64,000 nucleotides of DNA from Alkalihalobacillus pseudalcaliphilus. GTDB lineage: Bacteria > Bacillota > Bacilli > Bacillales > Bacillaceae_D. The notes beneath the pieces were generated by a model, which searched no databases, was not told the DNA's origin, and saw nothing but the letters and a program-made list of their open reading frames with translations. The translations under genes were made by a program, and so were the position numbers. The DNA is taken from assembly GCF_028610675.1 (NCBI RefSeq), contig NZ_JAQQWS010000004.1, positions 124,001 to 188,000 of the forward strand, written 5' to 3'. Shown in pieces: positions 20,723-30,338 of this stretch. Positions within the stretch are counted from its first letter, which is position 1. The number at the start of each line of letters is the position of its first letter.

Positions 20723-20982
20723 TACATAACGTTTATAGAAGTAAAATGCTTTGAGTAGGAAGAGTACGTACAGAGCCTTTAAGAGAGAAGAATCCTTGGC
20801 TGAAAGATTCTTTAAGGGGTATGTAGGGAAGGTCGCCTAGGAGCTATTTAGCTGAAGTTTGAGTAAGCTAAGTCGGGATAACCCGTTATCTAATTGAGTG
20901 TACATGATTGAATGTTGGATCATGTAAACAAAGGTGGTACCGCGAATAAACTCTCTTCGTCCTTTGGATGGGGGGAGTTTTT
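20723..20982 (+). ncRNA. T-box riboswitch, valine type
   Basis: The signature T-box AGGTGGTACCGCG is at 20932-20944, just before a terminator. Stem I features include the AGTA-type motif (GAGTACG near 20766) and the distal GGCTGAAAG motif. Strands GTACGTAC and GTATGTAG can pair below it. The opposite side of the specifier loop reads GGAAGGTCGCC, giving a candidate GTC (valine) specifier at 20832-20834. Uncharged tRNA(Val) would favour the antiterminator and allow valS transcription. Confidence 0.93.
20948..20982 (+). terminator. T-box regulated terminator
   Basis: A roughly 15-bp stem from AAACTC to GAGTTT with a TTT loop and a TTTTT tail, the alternative to the antiterminator formed with the T-box bases. 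Confidence 0.85.
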
Positions 20983-21034
20983 GATATGCTCAATTAATGG
21001 AAAAAATGTTAAAATGAAGAATGGAGTGAAGGAC

Positions 21035-23677
21035 ATGGATCATCAAACAAATGAAATGCCAACTAAATATGACCCGAAGGAAACCGAGAAGAAATGGTAT
21101 TCCAAATGGGTTGAAGGTAAATATTTTGAAGCGACAGGGGATGAATCGAAAAAGCCTTATTCGATTGTTATTCCACCACCAAACGTAACAGGAAAGCTAC
21201 ATCTTGGGCATGCTTGGGATTTAACTCTTCAGGATATTATCGCGAGAACAAAAAGAATGCAAGGCTATGACATGCTCTGGTTACCAGGAATGGACCATGC
21301 TGGGATTGCAACGCAGGCTAAGGTTGAGGCAAAGCTAAAAGAAGAAGGTACGAATCGTTATGAGCTTGGTCGTGAGAAGTTCCTTGAAAAGTCTTGGGAG
21401 TGGAAGGAAGAATATGCAGGATTTATCCGTGACCAATGGTCAAAAGTCGGAATTTCTGTTGATTATTCTCGTGAACGTTTCACCCTAGACGAGGGTCTCT
21501 CAAAAGCGGTTCGTGAAGTATTTGTTGCCTTATATGAAAAAGGTCTCATTTATCGTGGCGAATACATCATTAACTGGGACCCGGATACGAAAACAGCATT
21601 ATCGGATATTGAGGTTATTTATAAGGATGTTCAAGGTGCCTTTTACCATATGAATTATCCGTTAACAGATGGAAGTGGTTCGATTGCGGTTGCAACAACG
21701 CGTCCTGAGACGATGCTTGGTGACACAGCGGTTGCGGTACACCCAGAGGATGAGCGTTATCAGCATTTAATTGGAAAAACAGTTACATTACCGATTATGA
21801 ATCGTGAAATACCGATTGTAGCCGATGATTATGTCGATATGGAATTTGGTTCTGGAGCTGTAAAGATAACGCCTGCTCATGATCCTAATGACTTTGAAAT
21901 TGGCAATCGCCATCATTTAGAGCGCATTCTTGTGATGAATGAAGATGGAACGATGAATGAAAATGCAGGCAAATATCAAGGTTTAGATCGTTTTGCTTGC
22001 CGTAAACAAATTGTTAAAGACCTTCAAGAAGCTAGCATTCTTTTTGAAATTGAGGAGCATATGCATTCCGTTGGCCATTCAGAGCGGAGTGGAGCAGTGG
22101 TAGAGCCATACTTGTCCACGCAATGGTTTGTGAAGATGCAACCACTTGCTGATGAAGCGATTCAATTACAGCAAACAGAAGGTAAGGTTAACTTCGTGCC
22201 AGAACGTTTTGAAGGAACGTATTTACGTTGGATGGAAAATATTCGCGATTGGTGTATTTCTCGTCAGCTTTGGTGGGGACACCGTATTCCAGCTTGGTAC
22301 CATAAAGAAACAGGTGAGCTTTACGTAGGACGTGAAGAGCCGACAGATATAGAGAACTGGAATCAAGATGAAGATGTTTTAGATACGTGGTTTAGTTCAG
22401 CACTATGGCCGTTTTCGACAATGGGTTGGCCAGATGAGGAAGCAGCTGACTTCAAGCGTTATTACCCAACGAGTGCTTTAGTAACAGGTTATGATATTAT
22501 CTTCTTCTGGGTATCAAGAATGATTTTCCAAGGAATCGAATTTACAGAAGAGCGACCATTTAAGGATGTCCTTATTCACGGTCTGATTCGTGACTCTGAA
22601 GGACGCAAAATGAGTAAGTCACTTGGCAATGGTGTTGATCCTATTGAAGTGATTGATAAGTATGGTGCTGATGCCCTACGTTATTTCTTAGCAACTGGTA
22701 GCTCACCAGGCAATGATCTTCGTTTTTACTGGGAAAAGGTAGAATCAACTTGGAATTTTGGTAATAAAATTTGGAACGCCTCTCGTTTTGCCTTAATGAA
22801 TATGGAAGGCTTACGTTATGATGAAATTGATGTAAGTGGCGAAAAATCGATTGCGGATAGGTGGATTTTAACCCGATTACAAGAAACGATAACGGACGTA
22901 ACGAGACTTACAGAAGCGTATGAGTTTGGTGAAGTTGGTCGGATTTTATATAACTTCATTTGGGATGATTTCTGTGATTGGTATATTGAAATGGCGAAGC
23001 TTCCATTATACGGGGAGGATGAAGCGGCAAAGAAAACAACTCGTTCTGTTTTAGCTTATGTCCTTGATCAGACGATGCGTTTATTACACCCGCTTATGCC
23101 GTTTATTACCGAGGAAATATGGCAGCACTTACCGCATGAAGGGGAATCAATTACGGTAGCAGCATGGCCAATTCGTCAAGAAGAGTTGATTTTCCCAGAA
23201 GCCAATAAGGATATGCAGCTTCTAAAAGAAATCATTCGTTCGATTCGTAATACGCGTTCGGAATTAAATGTGCCAATGAGTAAACAAATTGAAATGATGA
23301 TTCAAGCGAAAGACGACACGGTTCTTGAGCAATTAAAACGTGGTCAAACGTATTTGGAAAAGTTCTGTAACCCAAGTAAGCTAGAATTAGGAATTGGTTT
23401 AACGGCTCCTGAGAAATCAATGTCTAATGTATTAACGGGCGTGGAAGTTTATTTACCACTTGCTGGTCTTCTTGATATTGATGCTGAAGTTAAACGTCTT
23501 GAAAAAGAAGTAGAGAAGTTAAACAAAGAAGTAGAACGCGTAGAGAAAAAGCTCTCGAATCAAGGTTTTCTCGCAAAAGCACCAGATCAAGTGATTGAAG
23601 AGGAAAAAGCGAAACAAGCCGATTATACAGAAAAACGTGATGCAGTGAAAGCTCGTATTGCAGAGTTACAAGCATAA
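21035..23677 (+). CDS. valS: valyl-tRNA synthetase
   Basis: An 880-residue class I aminoacyl-tRNA synthetase that charges tRNA(Val). The HIGH-type motif is HLGHA within [16 protein letters not shown], and the KMSKS loop is [14 protein letters not shown]1 editing domain lies between them and a C-terminal coiled coil at about 810-880 ([20 protein letters not shown]). Length equals B. subtilis ValS. ATG 21035 follows GGAGTG; the frame extends upstream through the T-box itself, so that extension is not coding. Confidence 0.98.
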   Translation: MDHQTNEMPTKYDPKETEKKWYSKWVEGKYFEATGDESKKPYSIVIPPPNVTGKLHLGHAWDLTLQDIIARTKRMQGYDMLWLPGMDHAGIATQAKVEAKLKEEGTNRYELGREKFLEKSWEWKEEYAGFIRDQWSKVGISVDYSRERFTLDEGLSKAVREVFVALYEKGLIYRGEYIINWDPDTKTALSDIEVIYKDVQGAFYHMNYPLTDGSGSIAVATTRPETMLGDTAVAVHPEDERYQHLIGKTVTLPIMNREIPIVADDYVDMEFGSGAVKITPAHDPNDFEIGNRHHLERILVMNEDGTMNENAGKYQGLDRFACRKQIVKDLQEASILFEIEEHMHSVGHSERSGAVVEPYLSTQWFVKMQPLADEAIQLQQTEGKVNFVPERFEGTYLRWMENIRDWCISRQLWWGHRIPAWYHKETGELYVGREEPTDIENWNQDEDVLDTWFSSALWPFSTMGWPDEEAADFKRYYPTSALVTGYDIIFFWVSRMIFQGIEFTEERPFKDVLIHGLIRDSEGRKMSKSLGNGVDPIEVIDKYGADALRYFLATGSSPGNDLRFYWEKVESTWNFGNKIWNASRFALMNMEGLRYDEIDVSGEKSIADRWILTRLQETITDVTRLTEAYEFGEVGRILYNFIWDDFCDWYIEMAKLPLYGEDEAAKKTTRSVLAYVLDQTMRLLHPLMPFITEEIWQHLPHEGESITVAAWPIRQEELIFPEANKDMQLLKEIIRSIRNTRSELNVPMSKQIEMMIQAKDDTVLEQLKRGQTYLEKFCNPSKLELGIGLTAPEKSMSNVLTGVEVYLPLAGLLDIDAEVKRLEKEVEKLNKEVERVEKKLSNQGFLAKAPDQVIEEEKAKQADYTEKRDAVKARIAELQA

Positions 23678-23689
23678 GAGATGAACACA

Positions 23690-23722
23690 AAAAGAACTGA
23701 GCAAATAGCCTCAGTTCTTTTT
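23690..23722. terminator. bidirectional terminator, valS / lipoprotein gene
   Basis: An 11-bp perfect stem AAAGAACTGAG / CTCAGTTCTTT with an 8-nt loop, A-rich on the left and T-rich on the right. It sits between convergent genes. Confidence 0.85.
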
Positions 23723-23734
23723 GCATAATGATAG

Positions 23735-25183
23735 TTAATTACTTTCCGCTTCAGTTTGAACCTCTTCTGGAAGTGTAATTTCCCCGACATTATTAATTTG
23801 GTTAAATTGAACATCGATATCAAAGAGAGCATCCATATCATCTTCAGATGCGACAATATCCAAGGCAAATGAGGTCATATAATAACTTTCTTTATCTACT
23901 AAAATATGCAATGAAATATCTAACTGATTCATGTCAATTTCTGGCAGGCTTAAGTCAAAAGGTGCCTGAAATGCATAATATAATGCAGAGTCGTTGCCAC
24001 TATATAAGATTACATACTGATCACCGGATTCTGACTCCTCTATTTCCAAAAGAGGTGCAACCTCAAACAGCCCATTTGCTATATTAGTATAGTTAGTATC
24101 TGAATCTGTTATTTCGGAATTATCTGGCATCATAACCCAGCCAGTTTGGTCCTCATTTAAATAAAAATATCCATCCAGTTGATAATATTCAAGGTGTTGA
24201 TTTTCACCGTTTTGCTCAATGGAAAGTTCAATATGCGAAGCACTTAAATCTTCATAGAGTGGACCGCTTAATGATAGAATAGCATCCATTACTTCATCAC
24301 CAAGCCGTGCGAACAGGTTTAATGATACATCAATTTCATAATTTTCAATCTGTTGATAGGTTTGGTAAAATTCTTGAAAAAAATCAGCATTCTCGTTCTC
24401 ATTCTCACTTTGAATTTCACTTTCAGCTATGTCTTGCTCTTCTTCATTATTGTTTGATGTGGCTTCTAAAATTTCATTAGGAAGTTCTATTTCGCTAATC
24501 TGATTAATGTTAGTAAATAGACTTCTAATATCAAAGTTCATGTTACCTTGCTCATGTTCAACATCTATTATTAAACTAAAGTCCTCCATCAGATATGTTT
24601 CCTGATCAATTACGATTGAAAGAGTCATTGTTAGGTCAGTTTCTTTATCAACACCTGTGAGTGATAAATCATAAGGATTTTGGAACGCATCAAAAACGGA
24701 AGCGTCTGTACCTTCGTATGTTAATTCATACGTATCGTCATGCTCGGTAACAGACAGAAGGTCAGCAATCTCGAGAATACCATTAGCGACATTGGAATAA
24801 CTCGTATCTGTTTCAGTGGGACCTAAGTTATTCTCCAGCCTCCAACCTGTGTTATTATCGTTAATGTAAGCAAATTCATCCTTAAAATAGGCTTCTTGTT
24901 CATGTTCAATGCCATTTTCAGTAATGGAAAAGTATAAGTGAGCATTGGTTAAGTCTTCGTAAAGGATGCCTTCCATTGTAATCAAGGCATTAGATGTTTC
25001 CCCATTGGACTCAATGGTTAATTCTAACATCGTGTCGATTTCGTAGTTTTCGACAGTTGAAATCGTTTCTTCAAAGTTGGGTATAAAATCTTCTGTTGAT
25101 ACACTTGCTGTTTCTAAGTCTCCTCCGCAAGCAACAAGGGTGAGCATTAAAAACACTGTCATACAAAATAGTTTAAAATTCAA
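23735..25183 (-). CDS. lipoprotein with two tandem homologous domains
   Basis: 482 residues from TTG 25183, chosen because GGAGGTG sits 7 nt upstream and a lipoprotein signal follows directly (hydrophobic stretch ending LTLVAC then GGD). The mature protein consists of two related halves, roughly residues 40-235 and 265-470. Matching landmarks are VENYEID/IENYEID, ILYEDL/PLYEDL, NTGW/QTGW, SNVANGILEIADLL/TNIANGLFEVAPLL and NPYDLSL/APFDLSL. Each half resembles the DUF6612/LppX-type lipoproteins of Bacillus; that family call is tentative. An acidic linker separates the halves. Secreted and membrane-tethered; function unknown. Confidence 0.85.
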   Translation of the reverse strand: MNFKLFCMTVFLMLTLVACGGDLETASVSTEDFIPNFEETISTVENYEIDTMLELTIESNGETSNALITMEGILYEDLTNAHLYFSITENGIEHEQEAYFKDEFAYINDNNTGWRLENNLGPTETDTSYSNVANGILEIADLLSVTEHDDTYELTYEGTDASVFDAFQNPYDLSLTGVDKETDLTMTLSIVIDQETYLMEDFSLIIDVEHEQGNMNFDIRSLFTNINQISEIELPNEILEATSNNNEEEQDIAESEIQSENENENADFFQEFYQTYQQIENYEIDVSLNLFARLGDEVMDAILSLSGPLYEDLSASHIELSIEQNGENQHLEYYQLDGYFYLNEDQTGWVMMPDNSEITDSDTNYTNIANGLFEVAPLLEIEESESGDQYVILYSGNDSALYYAFQAPFDLSLPEIDMNQLDISLHILVDKESYYMTSFALDIVASEDDMDALFDIDVQFNQINNVGEITLPEEVQTEAESN

Positions 25184-25206
25184 TAAAATGCACCTCCAAA
25201 TGACAT

Positions 25207-25236
25207 GGTATACGTTGTTACATGAAAAATGAACAA
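25207..25236 (-). promoter_or_regulatory. candidate promoter of the lipoprotein gene
   Basis: On the minus strand, TTGTTC (25236-25231), an 18-nt spacer and TATACC (25212-25207), about 24 nt upstream of the start codon. Moderate match only. Confidence 0.4.
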
Positions 25237-25386
25237 AAGTTTTCATGAAAAAGTAGAAAATAAATCTATTTTCATAGTGGTTATTTGTCCATATTAAATA
25301 ATTTATTGGAAATATGACACCATATTCCTGGTTATTACATACCACTTCTGATTTACTGTTAAACCATTTTATTGAATTTAATGGTT

Positions 25387-25590
25387 ATTTTTGTATGGGA
25401 GTTAGTGCTGATGATCATAAGCGGAGTTATTTACTGCTACAGAAAATCATGCTGCGAGATAATCACGTGGCGCCCAACTAACTAGCTTTGCTAGTGGATT
25501 TCGGATCTGCCACTACGTCTCAAGGGAGCTTTTCTCGAAAGTCTCCGCATGACTCGACCGCTGGGTATGTCTAACTCTTCGTACAAAGAT
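25387..25590 (+). repeat. intergenic repeat, family A copy 2 (degenerate)
   Basis: Shares with the other copies TTTGTATGGGAGTTAGTG, GCTACAGAAA, the block GTGGATTTCGG-TCTGCCACTA, AGTCTCCGCAT and CCGCTGGGTA. The central hairpin here is ACTAGC (25481-25486), TTT, GCTAGT (25490-25495). The left half is eroded. It occupies most of the gap before the GNAT gene. Confidence 0.65.
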
Positions 25591-25742
25591 TATTCGTACA
25601 ACATTCACTAAGACGAAAATGAAGTAAGAATCAAATTGAATAAAAAGCCACCATGGTAGATTGGTTATTTTCATTTTCCTAAAGGTTTTATATGTGCTTA
25701 TGTCGAAATAAGTATGCTTACTTAAAGAGGGGGAGAGCATCC

Positions 25743-26267
25743 ATGGAAAAATTACAGCTAATCAAACCATCCATTAGATATCAGGAATCCTATCTTGATT
25801 TTTATCAAGAGTGGAAAGAGACAGGTGAGCCGATGGTACCTTTTGTTATTAGTAAAGACCCAACTCACTTTGGTGAAATGATAGATGAGTTAGAAAAAGC
25901 AGAGAGTGGAGAAAATATTTATGAGGGCTGGGTGCGGAATTCAACTTTTTGGCTTGTGAATCCTAATGGAAAAGTCATTGGAGCCGTGAATATTCGTCAT
26001 CAATTAACGGAAAAATTATTTAATGAGGGCGGTCATATTGGCTATGGTATTCGGCCAACGGAAAGAAAAAAAGGATACGCACATATCATGCTGCAGTTAG
26101 CCTTAGTGGAAGCAGGTAAACTAGGTATTGATAAAGCCTTAGTTGTTTGCGATGAAACAAATGTAGCATCTGAAAGAACGATTATTCTAAATGGTGGCGT
26201 AGCAGATAGTGATTTTATGAAGGAGAAAGACCATATTATTAAACGATATTGGATTACAATCGAGTAA
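25743..26267 (+). CDS. GNAT-family N-acetyltransferase
   Basis: 174 residues. The acetyl-CoA-binding motif A lies at about 95-125 (YGIRPTERKKGYAHIML), with downstream VVCDETNVASERTIILNGG typical of the COG3981-type GNAT proteins. ATG 25743 is preceded by GGGGGAG; longer in-frame starts lack a site. It would transfer an acetyl group from acetyl-CoA to an unknown amine. Single gene with its own terminator. Confidence 0.85.
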   Translation: MEKLQLIKPSIRYQESYLDFYQEWKETGEPMVPFVISKDPTHFGEMIDELEKAESGENIYEGWVRNSTFWLVNPNGKVIGAVNIRHQLTEKLFNEGGHIGYGIRPTERKKGYAHIMLQLALVEAGKLGIDKALVVCDETNVASERTIILNGGVADSDFMKEKDHIIKRYWITIE

Positions 26268-26310
26268 TCATTGACATATCGCTGATACAGCTCAGTAAGA
26301 TTGACCAATA

Positions 26311-26366
26311 AAAAAGAGTTCACAAGGAGTGGAATTATCATTTTTCCATGGCTCGTGAACTCTTTT
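26311..26366. terminator. terminator after the GNAT gene
   Basis: AAAAAGAGTTCAC pairs with GTGAACTCTTTT; the loop contains a weaker inner pairing. A- and T-runs flank it. Confidence 0.7.
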
Positions 26367-26425
26367 CATTTCAGTTTGAAGGTAGCTTAGCTTGCTTCTG
26401 CTTCCTGGAGTGGCTGATATGGTGA

Positions 26426-26455
26426 TTGCTTAGAAACACATAAACTCTGTATAAT
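26426..26455 (+). promoter_or_regulatory. sigma-A promoter of folC
   Basis: TTGCTT (26426-26431), an 18-nt spacer and TATAAT (26450-26455), about 30 nt before the folC start. Confidence 0.65.
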
Positions 26456-26486
26456 GAGAAGCAGAGAGAATGGAAAGAGGTTGAGT

Positions 26487-27806
26487 ATGTTGGATAGTGG
26501 TGAAAAAGTAATTGAGTGGATACACAGTTTACTTCCATTTGGGATTAAACCAGGCTTAAAAAGGATGGAATGGATGTTAGAAAGGTTAGAGCATCCAGAA
26601 AATCAATCAACTTTTATACATATAGCGGGGACAAATGGTAAAGGGTCAACAGTTAGTTATTTACGTCATGTTTTAAATGAATCTGGCTATTCGGTGGGTA
26701 CATTTACATCACCGTATATTGAGCGTTTTGAAGAACGAATTTCGTTGAATGGTCAGCCTATTCCTGAATACGCTCTCGTTAAGATCGCCAATAAAATTCG
26801 CCCATTAGTTGAAGAGTTAGCGCAAACAGAATTAGGATCTCCAACTGAATTCGAGGTGATTACAACGATCGCGTTTGAGTATTTTGCTGAAGTGTCAAAT
26901 CTAGACTTTGTTTTACTAGAAGTAGGACTTGGTGGCAGATGGGATTCAACAAATGTCATAACACCGATTATGTCAGTGATTACATCGATTGGCCATGATC
27001 ATATGCATATACTAGGGGATACAATCGAAGAGATTACTTCTGAAAAAGCAGGGATTATTAAAAAGAATATTCCGGTCGTATCAGGGGTTCTAATAGCGGA
27101 AGCGCAACAAGTTTTACGAAACGTAGCACGAGAAAATAACGCCGCTTTTTACCAACTACAGGAGCATTTTTGCTATGAAAAAGTCAAGGTAAATGAAGAA
27201 CAGCAAATTTTTCATTACAAAGGTTTAAGTGAACGGAGCGAAGTGACAATTAGGATGAAGGGTGAACATCAGCTTCAAAATGTGAGTGTAGCCATTCAAG
27301 TGATCGAGCTATTAGTGGCACAACGCTTGGTGCAGGTTGATGAGCATCAGCTTCGGAGTGGTCTTGTCCAAACAAGTTGGGTTGGGCGGTTTGAAATTTT
27401 AAGTAAGGAACCTCTTATAGTTATTGATGGTGCTCATAATGAGGAGGGGCTACTTGCTTTAGCGGAAACATTAAATAGCCAATATCCAACAAGAAACTAT
27501 TCGTTTGTCATTTCAGCCACGAAGGAAAAAGATATGGGTGTGCTTTTAAAGCCTTTTGAGAAGATGAACAGTCCTTTTATATTTACAGAGTTTGAGTTTT
27601 TTAAAGCAGCCAAAGCAGAAAAATTATATCAAGCGGCACCAGTAAACGTAAAGAGATGCCAACCAAATTGGCATAAGGCTGTATTAGAGGCACTCTCTCA
27701 AGTGAAAGAGAATGATATGATAGTCATAACAGGATCGCTTTATTTTATATCTGAAATTCGTCAAGCTTATTATGCAGGAGCTTGGGACTCGGTTATTAGT
27801 GAATAG
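26487..27806 (+). CDS. folC: folylpolyglutamate synthase / dihydrofolate synthase
   Basis: A 439-residue Mur-ligase-family enzyme that adds glutamates to folates (and joins dihydropteroate to glutamate). The P-loop is GTNGKGS at about 49-55. Further signatures are VGLGGRWDSTNV and the C-terminal GAHNEEG. ATG 26487 follows AGAGG at 6 nt; an upstream in-frame ATG (26454) overlaps the -10. In B. subtilis folC is next to comC; here about 11 kb separates them. Confidence 0.95.
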   Translation: MLDSGEKVIEWIHSLLPFGIKPGLKRMEWMLERLEHPENQSTFIHIAGTNGKGSTVSYLRHVLNESGYSVGTFTSPYIERFEERISLNGQPIPEYALVKIANKIRPLVEELAQTELGSPTEFEVITTIAFEYFAEVSNLDFVLLEVGLGGRWDSTNVITPIMSVITSIGHDHMHILGDTIEEITSEKAGIIKKNIPVVSGVLIAEAQQVLRNVARENNAAFYQLQEHFCYEKVKVNEEQQIFHYKGLSERSEVTIRMKGEHQLQNVSVAIQVIELLVAQRLVQVDEHQLRSGLVQTSWVGRFEILSKEPLIVIDGAHNEEGLLALAETLNSQYPTRNYSFVISATKEKDMGVLLKPFEKMNSPFIFTEFEFFKAAKAEKLYQAAPVNVKRCQPNWHKAVLEALSQVKENDMIVITGSLYFISEIRQAYYAGAWDSVISE

Positions 27807-27814
27807 GAAGTCAA

Positions 27815-27857
27815 AGACAGCAAAGCGTATTGATGGAATGTGCTTGCTGTTTTTTTA
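27815..27857 (+). terminator. terminator of folC
   Basis: ACAGCAAAGC pairs with GCTTGCTGT (one bulged A), then TTTTTTT. Confidence 0.75.
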
Positions 27858-27960
27858 TTACTTGAAAAAATGACTTAGTCCGTCTTGAGGCTGTGTTAAA
27901 CTTTGTTATAAGTATGTATAATAAGTTTATTCTGAAAGTTAAATAGGATGGTGATAAGTC

Positions 27961-29160
27961 GTAAACGTTCAGCAGAATGTCCATAGAATTAATGAATTAG
28001 ATATCATTAGGGGTATTGCTTTATTTGGAATTTTATTGGTGAACTTGCCTTTATTTATGACACCAAAATTAATCGCAGAATTACATTTCTTTCGTTTTCC
28101 TTTAACCGAAGTCGATCAATGGCTACGTATCGTTTTAGATATTTTCATAGAAACGAAATTCTTCTCGATTTTTTCAATACTATTTGGAGTTGGATTTTAT
28201 ATTTTTATAGAAAGAGCTAAAGAGAAAGGACTGAACCATTATACTCTTTATATAAGAAGATTGCTTTTCCTGGCATTAATAGGTTTTTTACATATCGTAT
28301 TTTTATGGTATGGAGATATTTTATTAACGTATGCAGTGGGAGGCTTTTTGCTGCTTTTGTTTTCAAGGCTAGGTAAAAAAAGTTTACAGGTCATCATTTC
28401 GATTTTAACGCTTCTACTTGTTTTACTTTTAAGTATTCCATTTTTTTCTTCGCCTGAGCATATTCTAAAAGAAATGGAAACGATAAACTCGAATCAAGAA
28501 ATTGTTCAGACAGCTATTTATACTTATCAGGAAGCTGATTATTTAGAGTTAGTTGAATTCAGAATCGAAAATGAGTTAATACCTATCATGCAAAATCTAC
28601 CTTTTTCAGCACTTCCAGCTTTATATATGTTCTTATTAGGCTTCTATATAGCTAAAAAGAATATCTTCACATCCTTTAAGCAAAATAAAAAATTAATAAA
28701 AAAAGCTTGGCTCATATCGTTATGTATTAGTTTAATGCTTTCAGCTTTTATTATATTGTTGCATGTAGATGCATTTAATTTTGGAATGACAGTTAATCAT
28801 GTTTATTTACAAAATGTCATTACGTTAAGTGGGTTGAGTGGCTCTATTTTTTATATGAGCACATTCATGATAATCTTAAAAAACAAGAAGTTTTATCGTA
28901 TGTTTTCTCCTTTTAAATATGTGGGTAGAATGGCTCTTACTAATTATATCTGTCAGACGATATTGGCTCTGTTCATTATTCAATCCTTTCAAATATATGG
29001 GGATATTCATTTAAGATTAGGTATGATAATAAGCATCTTCATATTTATAGCACAAGTAGTTGTTTCATTTTACTGGTTACGATTGTTCCGTTACGGACCC
29101 TTAGAATGGATATGGAGAAATGTCACATATGGAAAATTTCAGCCAATGAAGAAAAACTGA
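27961..29160 (+). CDS. DUF418 family membrane protein, start codon anomalous
   Basis: About 399 residues with many hydrophobic segments. The C-terminal GPLEWIWRNVTYGK is the hallmark of DUF418 proteins. The conserved N-terminal motif ELDIIRGIALFGILLVN is encoded from about 27994 onward, but the frame, open from the stop at 27955-27957, contains no ATG, GTG or TTG before TTG 28036, which would cut the motif in half. The Shine-Dalgarno-like GGTGAT at 27950-27955 points to codon 27961, which is GTA. I give that position as the likely ancestral start (GTG to GTA). Either a non-canonical start or a start-codon-damaged gene. The rest of the frame is intact. Confidence 0.7.
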   Translation, partial: VNVQQNVHRINELDIIRGIALFGILLVNLPLFMTPKLIAELHFFRFPLTEVDQWLRIVLDIFIETKFFSIFSILFGVGFYIFIERAKEKGLNHYTLYIRRLLFLALIGFLHIVFLWYGDILLTYAVGGFLLLLFSRLGKKSLQVIISILTLLLVLLLSIPFFSSPEHILKEMETINSNQEIVQTAIYTYQEADYLELVEFRIENELIPIMQNLPFSALPALYMFLLGFYIAKKNIFTSFKQNKKLIKKAWLISLCISLMLSAFIILLHVDAFNFGMTVNHVYLQNVITLSGLSGSIFYMSTFMIILKNKKFYRMFSPFKYVGRMALTNYICQTILALFIIQSFQIYGDIHLRLGMIISIFIFIAQVVVSFYWLRLFRYGPLEWIWRNVTYGKFQPMKKN

Positions 29161-29184
29161 TATTGAATGTATAATGTGTCTGCT

Positions 29185-29219
29185 AAAAAGGACTAGAATT
29201 TTTTTCTCTAGTCCTTTTT
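29185..29219. terminator. bidirectional terminator
   Basis: A 13-bp stem AAAAAGGACTAGA / TCTAGTCCTTTTT between the convergent DUF418 and SUKH genes. Confidence 0.85.
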
Positions 29220-29259
29220 GTTCGTAGAATACTAGTACAACTCTTATAATTTTGTCAGT

Positions 29260-29697
29260 TCAAACCGATATATCCCCATTTGTCCATCTTTTTAAAAAGA
29301 CCTTCAAATTGGGGGCAATCCAACTTCGGCTGTCGTCTTCGTGATTCCAAACGTAAATTTCCTCTCTTTCAATAACGTTATTTCCTGAGATGGCAAAAGC
29401 AAATAAATCGCCATTGCCAGCATCAGAGAAAAAGAGTAGATGATCAAATGGCATAAAGAGTTCTCTATACGTCAAGTTTGTTCGAAAAAATTGATTCTCG
29501 TCACGTAGCTTTTCAATCGGCCAAATCAAGTGAAATCCAAATGGTTCTTCGACGCCATTAGATTCTTGATAAAATTGAATTAATGCTTCAGGTAATGAAA
29601 TATTAAATTCATTTTGAACAGCTTCAATTCGACTCCGATTAGCGGGAGGGTGAAAGATATGTTCGGGTGCAATTGATTGAATATAGTTTTTCCACAT
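29260..29697 (-). CDS. SMI1/KNR4 (SUKH) domain protein
   Basis: A 145-residue soluble protein covering one SUKH-1 domain. Visible landmarks are the LPEALIQFYQESNGVEEPFG strand-helix unit near residues 35-54 and LLFFSDAGNGDLFAFAI near 87-103. SUKH proteins are common immunity proteins against contact-dependent or polymorphic toxins, but many orphan copies have unknown roles. No toxin gene is adjacent. The ribosome binding site is AAGGA about 10 nt upstream. Confidence 0.85.
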   Translation of the reverse strand: MWKNYIQSIAPEHIFHPPANRSRIEAVQNEFNISLPEALIQFYQESNGVEEPFGFHLIWPIEKLRDENQFFRTNLTYRELFMPFDHLLFFSDAGNGDLFAFAISGNNVIEREEIYVWNHEDDSRSWIAPNLKVFLKRWTNGDISV

Positions 29698-29826
29698 ATA
29701 AAATCAGTCCTTACGATATGATTATGAGAAAAATTCGACAGAATGAGCTCATTTCCTTTTATAAATTGAATTTTTTGATAGATAAGAAGGGTAAAAATGG
29801 TATCCTATTAGTTGGAGGTGATGGCG

Positions 29827-29946
29827 ATGGGAACATGGACATGGATGGCTATCTTCATCGCGGTAACGGGTGTCATACTAGCTGTGATTTTCGCGACTCA
29901 AAGTAAAAACGAACATAAGCATAAAGAGGAAGAACGCCTGAAGTAG
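29827..29946 (+). CDS. 39-residue single-pass membrane peptide
   Basis: The frame opens MGTWTWMAIFIAV and ends with a charged tail (KNEHKHKEEERLK). One hydrophobic segment (residues about 5-24) precedes the Lys/Glu/His tail. GGAGGTG lies 6 nt before ATG 29827, a near-ideal site, which is the main argument for expression. It does not resemble a family I can name. It could be a small membrane stress or toxin-type peptide; no antisense partner is evident. Confidence 0.6.
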   Translation: MGTWTWMAIFIAVTGVILAVIFATQSKNEHKHKEEERLK

Positions 29947-30046
29947 CCATTGGATAGATGGTCGGAAAGAAAGAGTAAAAGTGAGAACATAAAAAAACGA
30001 ATGGTTGCTGTGATTTTATGAAGAGTTTTATTGAGAGGAATGTTAT

Positions 30047-30283
30047 GTGTTGAAAAAAATGAACGTGAAAGTGGTACGTAATGCTATTATAACTTTAATT
30101 TTTTTATTCTATTATCTATTAGGTTATGTATTGAATATTGAAATGCTTAAGCCAATCACAACGCAAGAAAATGGTTTTACAATTAATTTCCTTGGTTTCA
30201 TTTTGTTATTTGTGACAACGGGATTTGCATTTTATTTATTTAATATATTGAAAGTGAATAAAAAGACGGCGACTTCAGATTAA
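30047..30283 (+). CDS. small two-helix membrane protein, unknown
   Basis: 78 residues from GTG 30047 (or TTG 30050), with GAGAGG 8 nt upstream. Hydrophobic segments lie at about 12-30 and 46-66, with basic ends. No recognisable family. It lies between the 39-residue peptide and the kinase-like gene on the same strand. Confidence 0.6.
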   Translation: MLKKMNVKVVRNAIITLIFLFYYLLGYVLNIEMLKPITTQENGFTINFLGFILLFVTTGFAFYLFNILKVNKKTATSD

Positions 30284-30338
30284 TGAATGTGTTGGATGAG
30301 ATGTGGAGCGTCTTTTTTATCTGCTAAGGAGGGGTTTT

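Noticed and set aside
20912..21034. N-terminal extension of valS
   Set aside because: It would translate the T-box sequence and terminator; the 880-residue form with its own Shine-Dalgarno sequence matches the family length.
27948..27986. ATG at 27948 as DUF418 start via frameshift
   Set aside because: It is in another frame, ends at 27986, and has no ribosome binding site; a damaged start codon at 27961 explains the data with one change.
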